A stretch of DNA of 6,514 nucleotides from Paracoccaceae bacterium (GTDB lineage: Bacteria > Pseudomonadota > Alphaproteobacteria > Rhodobacterales > Rhodobacteraceae), in NCBI GenBank assembly GCA_027069385.1, contig JALXER010000148.1, forward strand, positions 1 to 6,514, written 5' to 3'. Positions 1-5,840 of this stretch are shown here, piece after piece. The stretch's first letter is position 1; each line of letters opens with the position of its first letter. The notes beneath the pieces were generated by a model. It made no database searches and was not told the origin of the DNA. It saw only the letters and a list, made by a program, of their open reading frames with translations. A program made the position numbers and the translations under genes.

Positions 1-339
1 GTGTCTTTTGGCGGCATGGATGTTTACCTGAACATCGCGGGTGGCATGCGCATTTCCGAACCCGCCGCCGATCTGGCAGTAGCGGCAGCGCTGATCTCGG
101 CGCGACAAGACCACGCCCTGCCCCGCGATTCGGTTGTTTTTGGCGAAATTAGCTTGTCAGGCGCGCTCCGACCGATTAATCAACCCGAAAGTCGGCTGAA
201 AGAAGCCGAAAAGCTCGGATTTATGACGGCTATGGCACCTTCGTTGATGAAGATGTCGGGCGAATCGGGCATAAAGGTGCAGAAGTTTGACGACATTGCC
301 GAATTTATCGACACGGTGTTCGGCGCAATCGAGGGTTAA
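1..339 (+). CDS. radA: DNA repair protein RadA, C-terminal fragment (5' end outside window)
   Basis: This is the last 112 codons of RadA (Sms), a RecA-like ATPase with a Lon-protease-like C-terminal domain that helps process recombination intermediates and branch migration. The stretch MDVYLNIAGG followed by RISEPAADLAVAAALISA, then VVFGEISLSGALRP and SRLKEAEKLGF, is the typical Lon-like C-terminal domain of alphaproteobacterial RadA. The zinc finger, Walker motifs and KNRFG motif lie upstream of the window. The GTG at base 1 is in frame but is almost certainly an internal valine codon, because the family continues well upstream of this point. The frame ends at TAA 337-339, five bases before cvpA, which suggests co-transcription. 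Identification rests on recognised family sequence and gene order. Confidence 0.93.
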   Translation: MSFGGMDVYLNIAGGMRISEPAADLAVAAALISARQDHALPRDSVVFGEISLSGALRPINQPESRLKEAEKLGFMTAMAPSLMKMSGESGIKVQKFDDIAEFIDTVFGAIEG

Positions 340-344
340 GGACA

Positions 345-950
345 ATGGATTTTAGCGAATACACAATTATTGACGGCGTAGTTATCGCGCTGATCCTGAT
401 TTCGGGGTTCATGGCCTATTCGCGCGGGATCGTGCGCGAGGTGCTCTCGATTGTGGGCTGGGTTGGCGCGGCGGTTATCGCGTTTATCTTTGCGCCCGAG
501 GGCAAGGATATGGTGTTCGAGGTACCGTTCGTCAAAGGCATCGTCGGGGATTCGTGCGATATCGCCCTGATCATCGCCTTTGTGATCATTTTCCTGATCG
601 CGCTGGTGGTTATTTCGCTGTTTACGCCGTTGCTTGCCGGTGCGGTGTCGCGTTCCTCGCTGGGGCCGATCGACCGGATGCTGGGCTTTATCTTTGGTCT
701 GGCGCGCGGGGTGTTGCTGATCGTGGTGGCGCTGTTTGCCTATGACAAGTTTCTGGGTGATACCGACCCGATCAAAATCGTTGACGAATCCAAAACCGTT
801 GCCCTGCTGGCCGATTCCCGCGATCGCCTTGCGAACGAGGTCGAGGGTTCGACGGTTCCTGAGTGGTTTATCGCCAAGTTTGACGAGTTGGCCAACGCCT
901 GTCCGGCCTCTGCCAACGAAACACCGGTATTTGCACCGCCCAGCAACTAA
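345..950 (+). CDS. cvpA: CvpA family inner-membrane protein
   Basis: A 201-residue membrane protein of the CvpA family, named for its need in colicin V export in E. coli. Its molecular role is still poorly defined, with links to envelope homeostasis. Four hydrophobic segments are visible at about residues 8-25, 33-50, 73-93 and 113-133. The family hallmark DRMLGFIFGLARG lies at 110-122, at the start of the fourth segment. A soluble tail of about 65 residues follows, ending in a Pro/Ala-rich stretch. The ATG start at 345 is supported by AAGGA (bases 339-343 region) just upstream and by the 5-base gap after radA. The cvpA-purF pairing is also known in gammaproteobacteria, so the neighbourhood supports the call. 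Length is slightly above the usual 160-190 residues because of the C-terminal tail. Confidence 0.9.
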   Translation: MDFSEYTIIDGVVIALILISGFMAYSRGIVREVLSIVGWVGAAVIAFIFAPEGKDMVFEVPFVKGIVGDSCDIALIIAFVIIFLIALVVISLFTPLLAGAVSRSSLGPIDRMLGFIFGLARGVLLIVVALFAYDKFLGDTDPIKIVDESKTVALLADSRDRLANEVEGSTVPEWFIAKFDELANACPASANETPVFAPPSN

Positions 951-973
951 ATTGGCAGGTGACAGGCGCGATT

Positions 974-993
974 GGCGGCCCTATAAGGGCGCC
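974..993 (+). other. Hairpin in the cvpA-purF gap
   Basis: The bases GGCG-G-CCCT-ATA-AGGG-CGCC form an 8-bp stem with one bulged G (978) and a three-base loop. It sits between the cvpA stop (950) and the purF start (1020). No T-run follows, so a strong intrinsic terminator is unlikely. It may be a partial attenuator or an mRNA processing or stability structure that sets purF expression relative to cvpA. The structure is seen; the function is inference. Confidence 0.35.
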
Positions 994-1019
994 AAACAGC
1001 CCTAACCGCGAGATGCCTT

Positions 1020-2510
1020 ATGCCTGATTTGCCAAGCCTGCCGTTTGACGATGACAAGCTGCACGAGGAATGCGGAATATTCGGAATGAACGGCATGCCC
1101 GAGGCGGCCAATTTCGTTGCCCTTGGCCTGCACGCCTTGCAGCATCGCGGGCAGGAAGCAGGCGGGATCGTTTCTTATGCGCCGGAATCCGGGTTTAACC
1201 AGGTCCGGCGTTTTGGCTATGTACGCGACAATTTTACCAAGGCCAGCCTGATGGAGAGCCTGCCGGGCGAATTGGCCATCGGGCATGTGCGCTATTCCAC
1301 CAGCGGTGCCAAAGGCCAAACCGCCATTCGCGATGTGCAACCGCTATTTGCCGAACTGGCCATGGGCGGCGTGGCGATTGCCCATAACGGCAACCTGACC
1401 AACGCGGCGGCCCTGCGCAAGGAACTGATCCAGCACGGCTCCATTTTCCAGAGCAGCTCGGACAGCGAATGCATCGTGCACCTGATGGCGCGCAGTTTTC
1501 AGGCCAACATCCCCGAACGGCTAAAGGATGCGCTGCGCCGGGTCGAGGGGGCGTTCAGTATCGTGGCCATGACCCGCACCAAACTGATCGGTGCGCGCGA
1601 TGCGCACGGGGTGCGCCCGTTGATGCTCGGGCAGTTGAACGGGGCCTATGTGCTGGCCTCCGAAACCTGCGCGCTCGACATTATCGGGGCGGAATTCATC
1701 CGCGAGATCGAGCCGGGCGAGATGGTGGTAATCAGCGGCGACCGGATCTCCAGTTCGTTTCCATTTGCGCCCAAACCCTCCAAGTTCTGCATTTTCGAGC
1801 ACGTCTATTTCAGCCGCCCCGACAGCATTCTGGGCGGACGCTCGGTCTATGAAACCCGCCGACGCATTGGCGAGGAACTGGCCAAAGAAGCCCCGATCGA
1901 TGCCGATTATGTCTGCCCGGTCCCCGATAGCGGCACACCCGCGGCCATCGGCTATGCCCAGCAAAGCGGTATTCCCTATGCCATGGGGATTATCCGCAAC
2001 CAGTATATGGGCCGCACCTTTATCGAACCGACAGAGCAGATCAGAAACATGGGCGTGCGCCTGAAACTGAACGTCAACCGCGCCCTGATCAAGGGCAAGC
2101 GGGTGATTCTGGTCGATGACAGCGTGGTGCGCGGCACCACTACGGTCAAGATCCGCGAGATGTTCAAGGATGCCGGTGCCGCCGAGGTGCATTTCCGCAT
2201 CGCCAGCCCCCCCACCATGTGGCCCTGCTATTACGGCGTTGACACCCCCGAGCGCGACAAGCTGCTGGCCAGTTCCATGACCCCCAAACAGATGCGCAAG
2301 CACCTGAATGTCGACAGTCTGGAATTCATCAGCCTTGACGGCATGTACCGCGCCGTAAGCGACGGGCAGCCGCGCAACAACGCGCAACCGCAATATTGCG
2401 ACGCCTGTTTCAGTGGCGAGTACCCCGTACCGCCCAGCGACCAGATCACCGCGCAAAAGGTGCCGCCAAGCCAGCCCACCCTGCAATTCACCGAATCCGA
2501 GCCTTCGTGA
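1020..2510 (+). CDS. purF: Amidophosphoribosyltransferase (PurF, Fe-S type)
   Basis: Glutamine PRPP amidotransferase makes 5-phosphoribosylamine from PRPP and glutamine in the cytoplasm, the committed step of de novo purine synthesis. The 496 residues carry an N-terminal Ntn-hydrolase glutaminase domain: Cys18 in EECGIFG would become the N-terminal nucleophile after removal of a 17-residue propeptide. It is followed by HRGQE (from His42), GHVRYST (88-94) and HNGN (122-125). The phosphoribosyltransferase domain has the PRPP loop VILVDDSVVRGTTT at 362-375. Cys257, Cys403, Cys460 and Cys463 match the four ligands of the 4Fe-4S cluster of Bacillus-type PurF, so this is the oxygen-sensitive class. 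The start at 1020 has only a weak GAG Shine-Dalgarno. An ATG at 1013 is out of frame. It probably belongs to the radA-cvpA-purF unit. Confidence 0.98.
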   Translation: MPDLPSLPFDDDKLHEECGIFGMNGMPEAANFVALGLHALQHRGQEAGGIVSYAPESGFNQVRRFGYVRDNFTKASLMESLPGELAIGHVRYSTSGAKGQTAIRDVQPLFAELAMGGVAIAHNGNLTNAAALRKELIQHGSIFQSSSDSECIVHLMARSFQANIPERLKDALRRVEGAFSIVAMTRTKLIGARDAHGVRPLMLGQLNGAYVLASETCALDIIGAEFIREIEPGEMVVISGDRISSSFPFAPKPSKFCIFEHVYFSRPDSILGGRSVYETRRRIGEELAKEAPIDADYVCPVPDSGTPAAIGYAQQSGIPYAMGIIRNQYMGRTFIEPTEQIRNMGVRLKLNVNRALIKGKRVILVDDSVVRGTTTVKIREMFKDAGAAEVHFRIASPPTMWPCYYGVDTPERDKLLASSMTPKQMRKHLNVDSLEFISLDGMYRAVSDGQPRNNAQPQYCDACFSGEYPVPPSDQITAQKVPPSQPTLQFTESEPS

Positions 2511-2587
2511 AAAAAGATCACCCGGTTCGCTTGTAATGGCAGCAAGGCGACTTATGTCAGGGCAAACCTTTCTAACAGGATAGTGAC

Positions 2588-3082
2588 ATGTCAAAGCAGG
2601 TTAACGGGTATTCCCGCACACAAATCATTTTGCACTGGGCCATATTTGCGCTGGTCGCATTCCAGTTTGTCGGCAACAGCGCAATTGTAGAGTTCAACAA
2701 GCTGGTGGCCGACGGGTTGCAAACCGACACGATTCCGGTACTGGTGCGCGGCCATGTGCTGCTGGGCATTCTGACCCTGCTGCTGACCCTGTGGCGGGTT
2801 GGTTTGCGCCTGACCCGCGGTGCCCCTGCCCTGCCCGCCGAAGAAAGCGCCGCGCTGCAAATGGTCGCCAAACTGGCCCATCTGACGCTTTATGCCGGGC
2901 TGATCATCATGCCGGTTTCGGGCGTTGCGGCATGGTTCGGAAATGTGGAGCTTGCCGGCACCGTCCACGCGATCTTCCGGTTCGTATTTCTTGCGGCTAT
3001 TGCGCTGCATGTGGTCGGGGCGCTCTATCAGCAATATGTGCTGAAAACCGGCCTGATCAACCGCATGATGAAAGCCGGATAG
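2588..3082 (+). CDS. Cytochrome b561 family protein (CybB-like)
   Basis: A 164-residue four-helix inner-membrane di-heme b cytochrome of the bacterial cytochrome b561 family, which in E. coli CybB accepts electrons from quinol, possibly passing them to superoxide. Hydrophobic segments lie at about 13-33, 53-71, 93-116 and 127-150. Histidines at 16 (ILHW), 56 (RGHVLLG), 127 (VHAIF) and 141 (ALHVVGAL) are well placed as heme ligands. The 14-residue spacing of His127 and His141 equals that of the two last-helix ligands of CybB as I recall them. His98 is an extra conserved-looking histidine. The ATG at 2588 is preceded by AGGAT with suitable spacing. The gene stands 77 bases after purF and ends just before a hairpin, so it may be a separate unit. 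Its physiological partner is not evident from neighbours. Confidence 0.93.
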   Translation: MSKQVNGYSRTQIILHWAIFALVAFQFVGNSAIVEFNKLVADGLQTDTIPVLVRGHVLLGILTLLLTLWRVGLRLTRGAPALPAEESAALQMVAKLAHLTLYAGLIIMPVSGVAAWFGNVELAGTVHAIFRFVFLAAIALHVVGALYQQYVLKTGLINRMMKAG

Positions 3083-3085
3083 GCA

Positions 3086-3106
3086 GGCAAGGCGCGCAGC
3101 CTTGCC
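3086..3106 (+). terminator. Possible terminator hairpin after cytochrome b561 gene
   Basis: A perfect inverted repeat, GGCAAGGC-GCGCA-GCCTTGCC, gives an 8-bp GC-rich stem with a 5-base loop, beginning 4 bases after the b561 stop codon. Its placement fits a transcription terminator. However, the nearest T-run (six Ts at 3126-3131) begins 20 bases beyond the stem, so it is not a canonical Rho-independent terminator. It may instead act as an RNA 3'-end stabiliser. Confidence 0.5.
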
Positions 3107-3132
3107 CCCGTCAAATCCTGCATAGTTTTTTC

Positions 3133-3160
3133 TTGGATTCTTTCCCTTAGCTGTTACGTT
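3133..3160 (+). promoter_or_regulatory. Weak promoter candidate upstream of the 500-residue gene
   Basis: TTGGAT (3133-3138) and TACGTT (3155-3160) resemble sigma-70-type -35 and -10 boxes with a 16-base spacer, placed about 65 bases before the ATG at 3227. Matches are only partial and alphaproteobacterial promoters are hard to read by eye. The 144-base gap (3083-3226) after a hairpin makes a promoter here plausible. A purine-rich GAAAGA at 3215-3220 could serve as the ribosome binding site. Confidence 0.22.
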
Positions 3161-3226
3161 GGGTCAACAGGCGTTTTTGCCTGCCCCAAGGGCCTTTGGC
3201 CACGTTAGTTTATTGAAAGAAATCCA

Positions 3227-4729
3227 ATGGTTGATCTATCCGGCGACAAGCTTAAGAAAATTCAGGAATTATTAAACAAGACCGTCAAACCCAAACCCCC
3301 GTTAGAGGTTGACGGCAAAATGGGCGACAAAACCGCCAGTGCAATCAAACTGCTGCAAGCCAAGGCAAAAATCAAACAGACCGGCGAGATCGACGACGCA
3401 ACCGCCGTGGTGGTGGCGCGGGTGATCAAGACCGGCAAGATCGAAAAAGAAGAAGAACGTCTGTATTACAATATCGGCGGCAAGCTGGTCGGCCTGACCA
3501 AAAAAGAACATGCCGCCGTAACCAAGAACCTGATCAGCCAGCTTCGAAGCGGCCCACTGCTGGAAATGCGCAACGCGGTTTCCGCCGCCGAAATCCTGTG
3601 GGACCACTTTCATAAACTCAACAAAGACCAGTGGTTTGTCAGTTGGTGCATCGAAACCACCAGCGGCGCGGACCTGCCCAAACGCTCGGTGATCAACAAC
3701 GCCAAGAACGCCTATAAGCAGATGGATGCGCTGGTGAAATCCGGCAATTTCAAGGCCTTTACCGCTGCCTATCCGCAGGCCGAAAAGATCACCAACAACG
3801 CCATCGAAGTGATGCGCGCCTATCGCACCAAAATGATTGATGGCGGCGGAAGCTGGGTAACCGGCCTGAAGTTCACCAAGGCGGCCTCTTTCACCTTTGT
3901 CGGGGTGTTTTCCGCACCGGTCACGGGCGCGGCACTGGGCACCGGGGCGCTGGCCTCGGCGGTGATTGGCGGCGCGGCGGTGGCGGTGACCCAATCCTCG
4001 GCCGGAGAGCTGGGCCACTGGGCCGCCGGCACCCCCAACTGGACGCTGGGCAACGCGGTTTCCAACATCCTGATCGACGGCGGCGTCGGGGCCATTCTAG
4101 GGGTGTTTGCCAAAGGCGGCACCGGTGGCACCCATATTTTCGAAGCCGCCGTGACCAAGCTCGGCCCCAAAATCGCCGCTGATCAGGGGTTCAAAATCCT
4201 GAGCAAAGAGGGCGTAAAGCGGCTGTCGGTTTACCTGCTGACCGAAGGCGGCAAAGGCACCCTGACCGGGGTGGTCAAGGATGCGGGCAAGGCGGTAAAG
4301 GGCGACCCCAAGCTGACCGGAGAGAAGTTTATCGACAATATGATGGGCAATTTTGTCAAAGGCATGGCGCTTGGCCCGCTGGGCAAGGTGCTGGGCAATT
4401 ACGGCGCGGGCAAAGTGCCAAGCAGCATCCAGAACAAGATCTGGATGCAGGCGTTGAAAGAGGTCTCCAAGACCTCGGGCAAGGGCCAGCTAAGCCTGAA
4501 AGATGTGGACAGCAAAACCGTGTCTCTGGTCCAGAATATGATTGCATCGCAGGTTAAACTGGGCGCCAGCACCGCCGCGACACAGGTATTCAAAAACGCC
4601 AAAGGCCCGCTGAACCCGGCTGCTATCGACAAGAAAATGCAAGAACAGGTGTTCAACTCGGCCCAGATGAAAAAGATGGTGGCGATCGCGGTCAAGGAAA
4701 CCCAAAAGAGCATTGGCAAGAAACGCTGA
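3227..4729 (+). CDS. Uncharacterised protein with N-terminal peptidoglycan-binding-like domain and Gly/Ala-rich hydrophobic core
   Basis: A 500-residue protein that I do not recognise as a whole. Residues about 8-68 resemble a peptidoglycan-binding domain 1 fold: a KIQELL helix, then VDGKMGDKTASAIKLLQ (the DGxxGxxT motif near 29-36) and GEIDDATA. Residues about 80-210 are mixed helical, with one cysteine in SWCIETT. Residues about 219-255 are rich in Gly, Ala and Val (AALGTGALASAVIGGAAVAV), like a glycine-zipper or membrane-inserting segment, and a second Gly-rich hydrophobic patch follows near 275-300. The C-terminal third is Lys-rich and ends in GKKR. There is no Sec signal peptide, so any contact with the envelope would need another secretion route or delivery into neighbours. 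An RHS core remnant lies just downstream, which fits a toxin or effector locus, but that role is inference. The clean long frame and GC-rich third positions argue that the gene is intact. Confidence 0.82.
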   Translation: MVDLSGDKLKKIQELLNKTVKPKPPLEVDGKMGDKTASAIKLLQAKAKIKQTGEIDDATAVVVARVIKTGKIEKEEERLYYNIGGKLVGLTKKEHAAVTKNLISQLRSGPLLEMRNAVSAAEILWDHFHKLNKDQWFVSWCIETTSGADLPKRSVINNAKNAYKQMDALVKSGNFKAFTAAYPQAEKITNNAIEVMRAYRTKMIDGGGSWVTGLKFTKAASFTFVGVFSAPVTGAALGTGALASAVIGGAAVAVTQSSAGELGHWAAGTPNWTLGNAVSNILIDGGVGAILGVFAKGGTGGTHIFEAAVTKLGPKIAADQGFKILSKEGVKRLSVYLLTEGGKGTLTGVVKDAGKAVKGDPKLTGEKFIDNMMGNFVKGMALGPLGKVLGNYGAGKVPSSIQNKIWMQALKEVSKTSGKGQLSLKDVDSKTVSLVQNMIASQVKLGASTAATQVFKNAKGPLNPAAIDKKMQEQVFNSAQMKKMVAIAVKETQKSIGKKR

Positions 4730-4783
4730 GGCATCCGACTCCGGGCAGAATATCCACTTATCCCATTGTCCAGTTTGCCCGAG

Positions 4784-4801
4784 CCACCTTTATAGAGGTG
4801 G
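4784..4801 (+). other. Small hairpin downstream of the 500-residue gene
   Basis: CCACCT-TTATAG-AGGTGG forms a perfect 6-bp stem with a 6-base loop, 55 bases after the stop codon at 4729. There is no T-run after it, so terminator function is doubtful. It lies upstream of the RHS remnant and may simply be chance. Confidence 0.25.
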
Positions 4802-4821
4802 TCGCGGAAATTCGGACCAGT

Positions 4822-4935
4822 TGTGTGCGGCAGGCTGGTGTGGGGACGAACCGATATGCCTACAGCCACAACGATCCGGTGAACTTTAGCGATCCAAACG
4901 GGCATTCTGAACGTGCCTGGAGTGCTTGGTGGTGA
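4822..4935 (+). pseudogene. RHS repeat-associated core domain remnant
   Basis: In the frame ending at TGA 4933-4935 the DNA encodes QAGVGTNRYAYSHNDPVN followed by FSDPNGH. This is the hallmark end of the RHS repeat-associated core domain, the point at which RHS and polymorphic toxins switch from a conserved shell to a variable C-terminal toxin. The codons for the motif run 4846-4905. Only 9 residues and a stop follow the NGH, so no toxin domain remains. The frame stays open upstream to about 4732 but does not look like RHS sequence there. A possible HPTPGR at 4732-4749 faintly recalls the DPxLGR motif normally found about 20 residues before NRYAY, but this is weak. No start codon or ribosome site is evident. 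It is best read as the broken end of a large RHS-type protein whose main body was deleted. Confidence 0.75.
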
Positions 4936-5192
4936 CCTGCGCCCCAAGTATCCGGGAAAAATTGTTCGGCGATGAGGCTACGCCGCGCAAACGTCCGGGA
5001 AACAGCCCTGTGAAGGACGCAGAGGCCCTTGGGCGGGTTCTGGGAGCCTTGGGTGCCTCGCGCCTGTCATCAAACCTGAACCAGCTTGCCAAAGCGGTGA
5101 ATACAGGCTCACTGCCTGTTTCACCGGAGACGGAATCCGATCTGGTCAAAGCCTGGCAGACGCCATGCGCATGTTGTCTGGTCACGGATTGA
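4926..5192 (+). pseudogene. mobC: MobC-like relaxosome protein remnant, truncated at both ends
   Basis: This frame can be read from a TTG at 4926, but recognisable protein spans only about 4950-5153: IREKLFGDEATPRKR, then ALGASRLSSNLNQLAKAVN and TGSLPVSPETESDLVKA. The SNLNQLAKA-N-G-LP-TPETE pattern is the conserved centre and end of plasmid mobilization proteins of the MobC family, ribbon-helix-helix accessory factors that help the relaxase open oriT. The N-terminal DNA-binding ribbon-helix-helix part is missing. After Lys-Ala (to 5153) the sequence leaves the family: the last dozen codons, to TGA 5190-5192, are out-of-frame relaxase DNA. Intact members are roughly 110-130 residues; about 68 codons survive. 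It is very unlikely to be functional. Family membership is from recalled motif similarity. Confidence 0.78.
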
Positions 5193-5355
5193 TGCCGAGC
5201 GGATGCGGGCGATCAACTTGCCCCACTACAAGAGCAAACTTCGTGATATTTCGCGAGAACTGTATCTGGAACATGGCTGGGACATGCCGCGCGGGCTGCA
5301 GGATAGGCGGCTGCGTGATCCAGCAAACTTCAGCCGGGAAGAATGGCAGCAATGA
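5155..5355 (+). pseudogene. Relaxase (MobA/VirD2-type) catalytic-domain fragment
   Basis: Read in the frame of codon 5155, the DNA encodes GRRHAHVVWSRIDAERMRA, then INLPHYKSKLRDISREL, YLEHGWDMPRGL and DPANFSREEWQQ, then TGA at 5353-5355. HxHVVWSRID resembles the third motif of MobA/VirD2-type relaxases, whose histidines bind the metal ion at the nicking site. The REL-YLEHGW-MP-GL and NF-EEWQQ stretches match what I recall of roseobacter plasmid relaxases. The N-terminal part with the nicking tyrosine is absent: the frame runs directly out of mobC at about 5154. The fragment also ends early, because EEWQQ normally continues for a further hundred or more residues before the coiled-coil tail. 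There is no start codon, so it is a non-functional slice of a gene that once followed mobC. Confidence 0.82.
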
Positions 5356-5768
5356 TTGCCCGCCAGCAAGACGAACGCGCGCGGCTTTGGCGTAAGCTGG
5401 AAAACCGTTGGCAGGCGGAAACCAAAGAAAGAGCGCAGCGATTGCCGCGTGGTATTTCCGGTATCTGGCACCGGTTGACTGGTCAATATGCCCGGATCAA
5501 GGCACAGAATGAAAAGGAAACCTTAAAGGCCTGGCAGCGAGACAGGACCGAGAAAGATGCTCTGATCTTCCGCCACCTCGAAGGGCGTGCGGCCTTGCAG
5601 AAAGATATTCAGCGGCAAAACGAACGCAGCCAGCATGAGTTGATGCAATTGCGCGCCGATGTGGTGAAATATCAGGAAAAACCGGATCACAAGCCGCCTT
5701 TGACACGGGACCGGGAAGAAGCCGAGCGGCAGCGCAGAAAAGCGCGCCGCCGGGGTCTTGAGCCGTAA
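5343..5768 (+). CDS. Relaxase C-terminal tail, remnant open frame
   Basis: A 141-codon open frame that matches the C-terminal tail of relaxase/mobilization nucleases rather than a complete protein. IARQQDERARLWRKLENRW leads into the conserved-looking RLPRGISGIWHRLTGQY at 33-49. A highly charged, probably coiled-coil region (about 50-120) follows, with a basic end (RQRRKARRRGLEP). It lies in a different frame from the preceding catalytic fragment (codon phase shifts by one at about 5343-5356). About 100 or more residues seem to be missing between them, judging from the usual layout of the family, so a deletion is likely. GGGAAG at 5336-5341 sits 10 bases before a second ATG at 5352, so translation of a small basic protein is possible but unproven. 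I regard it as part of a decayed gene, left open by chance or recent loss. Confidence 0.7.
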   Translation: MAAMIARQQDERARLWRKLENRWQAETKERAQRLPRGISGIWHRLTGQYARIKAQNEKETLKAWQRDRTEKDALIFRHLEGRAALQKDIQRQNERSQHELMQLRADVVKYQEKPDHKPPLTRDREEAERQRRKARRRGLEP

Positions 5769-5776
5769 TTCATCAG

Positions 5777-5836
5777 GTGTCGTGGGGGGTAAGTATGCAG
5801 AATAACCTAATAGACGTACGACACAAAAACCTAATA
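5777..5836. repeat. Short inverted and direct repeats between relaxase tail and hipA
   Basis: In the 72-base gap between the convergent frames, GTGTCGT (5777-5783) is the inverse of ACGACAC (5818-5824). The nonamer AACCTAATA occurs twice in direct orientation (5804-5812 and 5828-5836). They could be a decayed end or recombination site of the mobile element, a bidirectional terminator, or chance. No transposase or integrase is seen next to them. Confidence 0.3.
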
Positions 5837-5840
5837 TCAA

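Noticed and set aside
1..3. GTG at the first base as a true start codon
   Set aside because: The encoded sequence is the internal Lon-like domain of RadA, so the real start is upstream of the window.
1013..1015. Earlier ATG as purF start
   Set aside because: It is out of frame with the PurF coding sequence, so the ATG at 1020 is the only suitable nearby start.
1521..2594. Long minus-strand open frame (357 codons) opposite purF
   Set aside because: It lies in antisense to the strongly conserved purF frame and has no recognisable domain. Long antisense frames are expected in GC-rich coding DNA.
3302..4018. Minus-strand open frame of 238 codons opposite the 500-residue gene
   Set aside because: Its low-complexity His/Gly/Arg/Phe-rich translation looks like a codon-bias shadow, and the sense frame has coherent domains.
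4399..4947. Minus-strand open frame of 182 codons crossing the end of the 500-residue gene and the RHS remnant
   Set aside because: It spans two unrelated sense-strand units and shows no domain or ribosome site.
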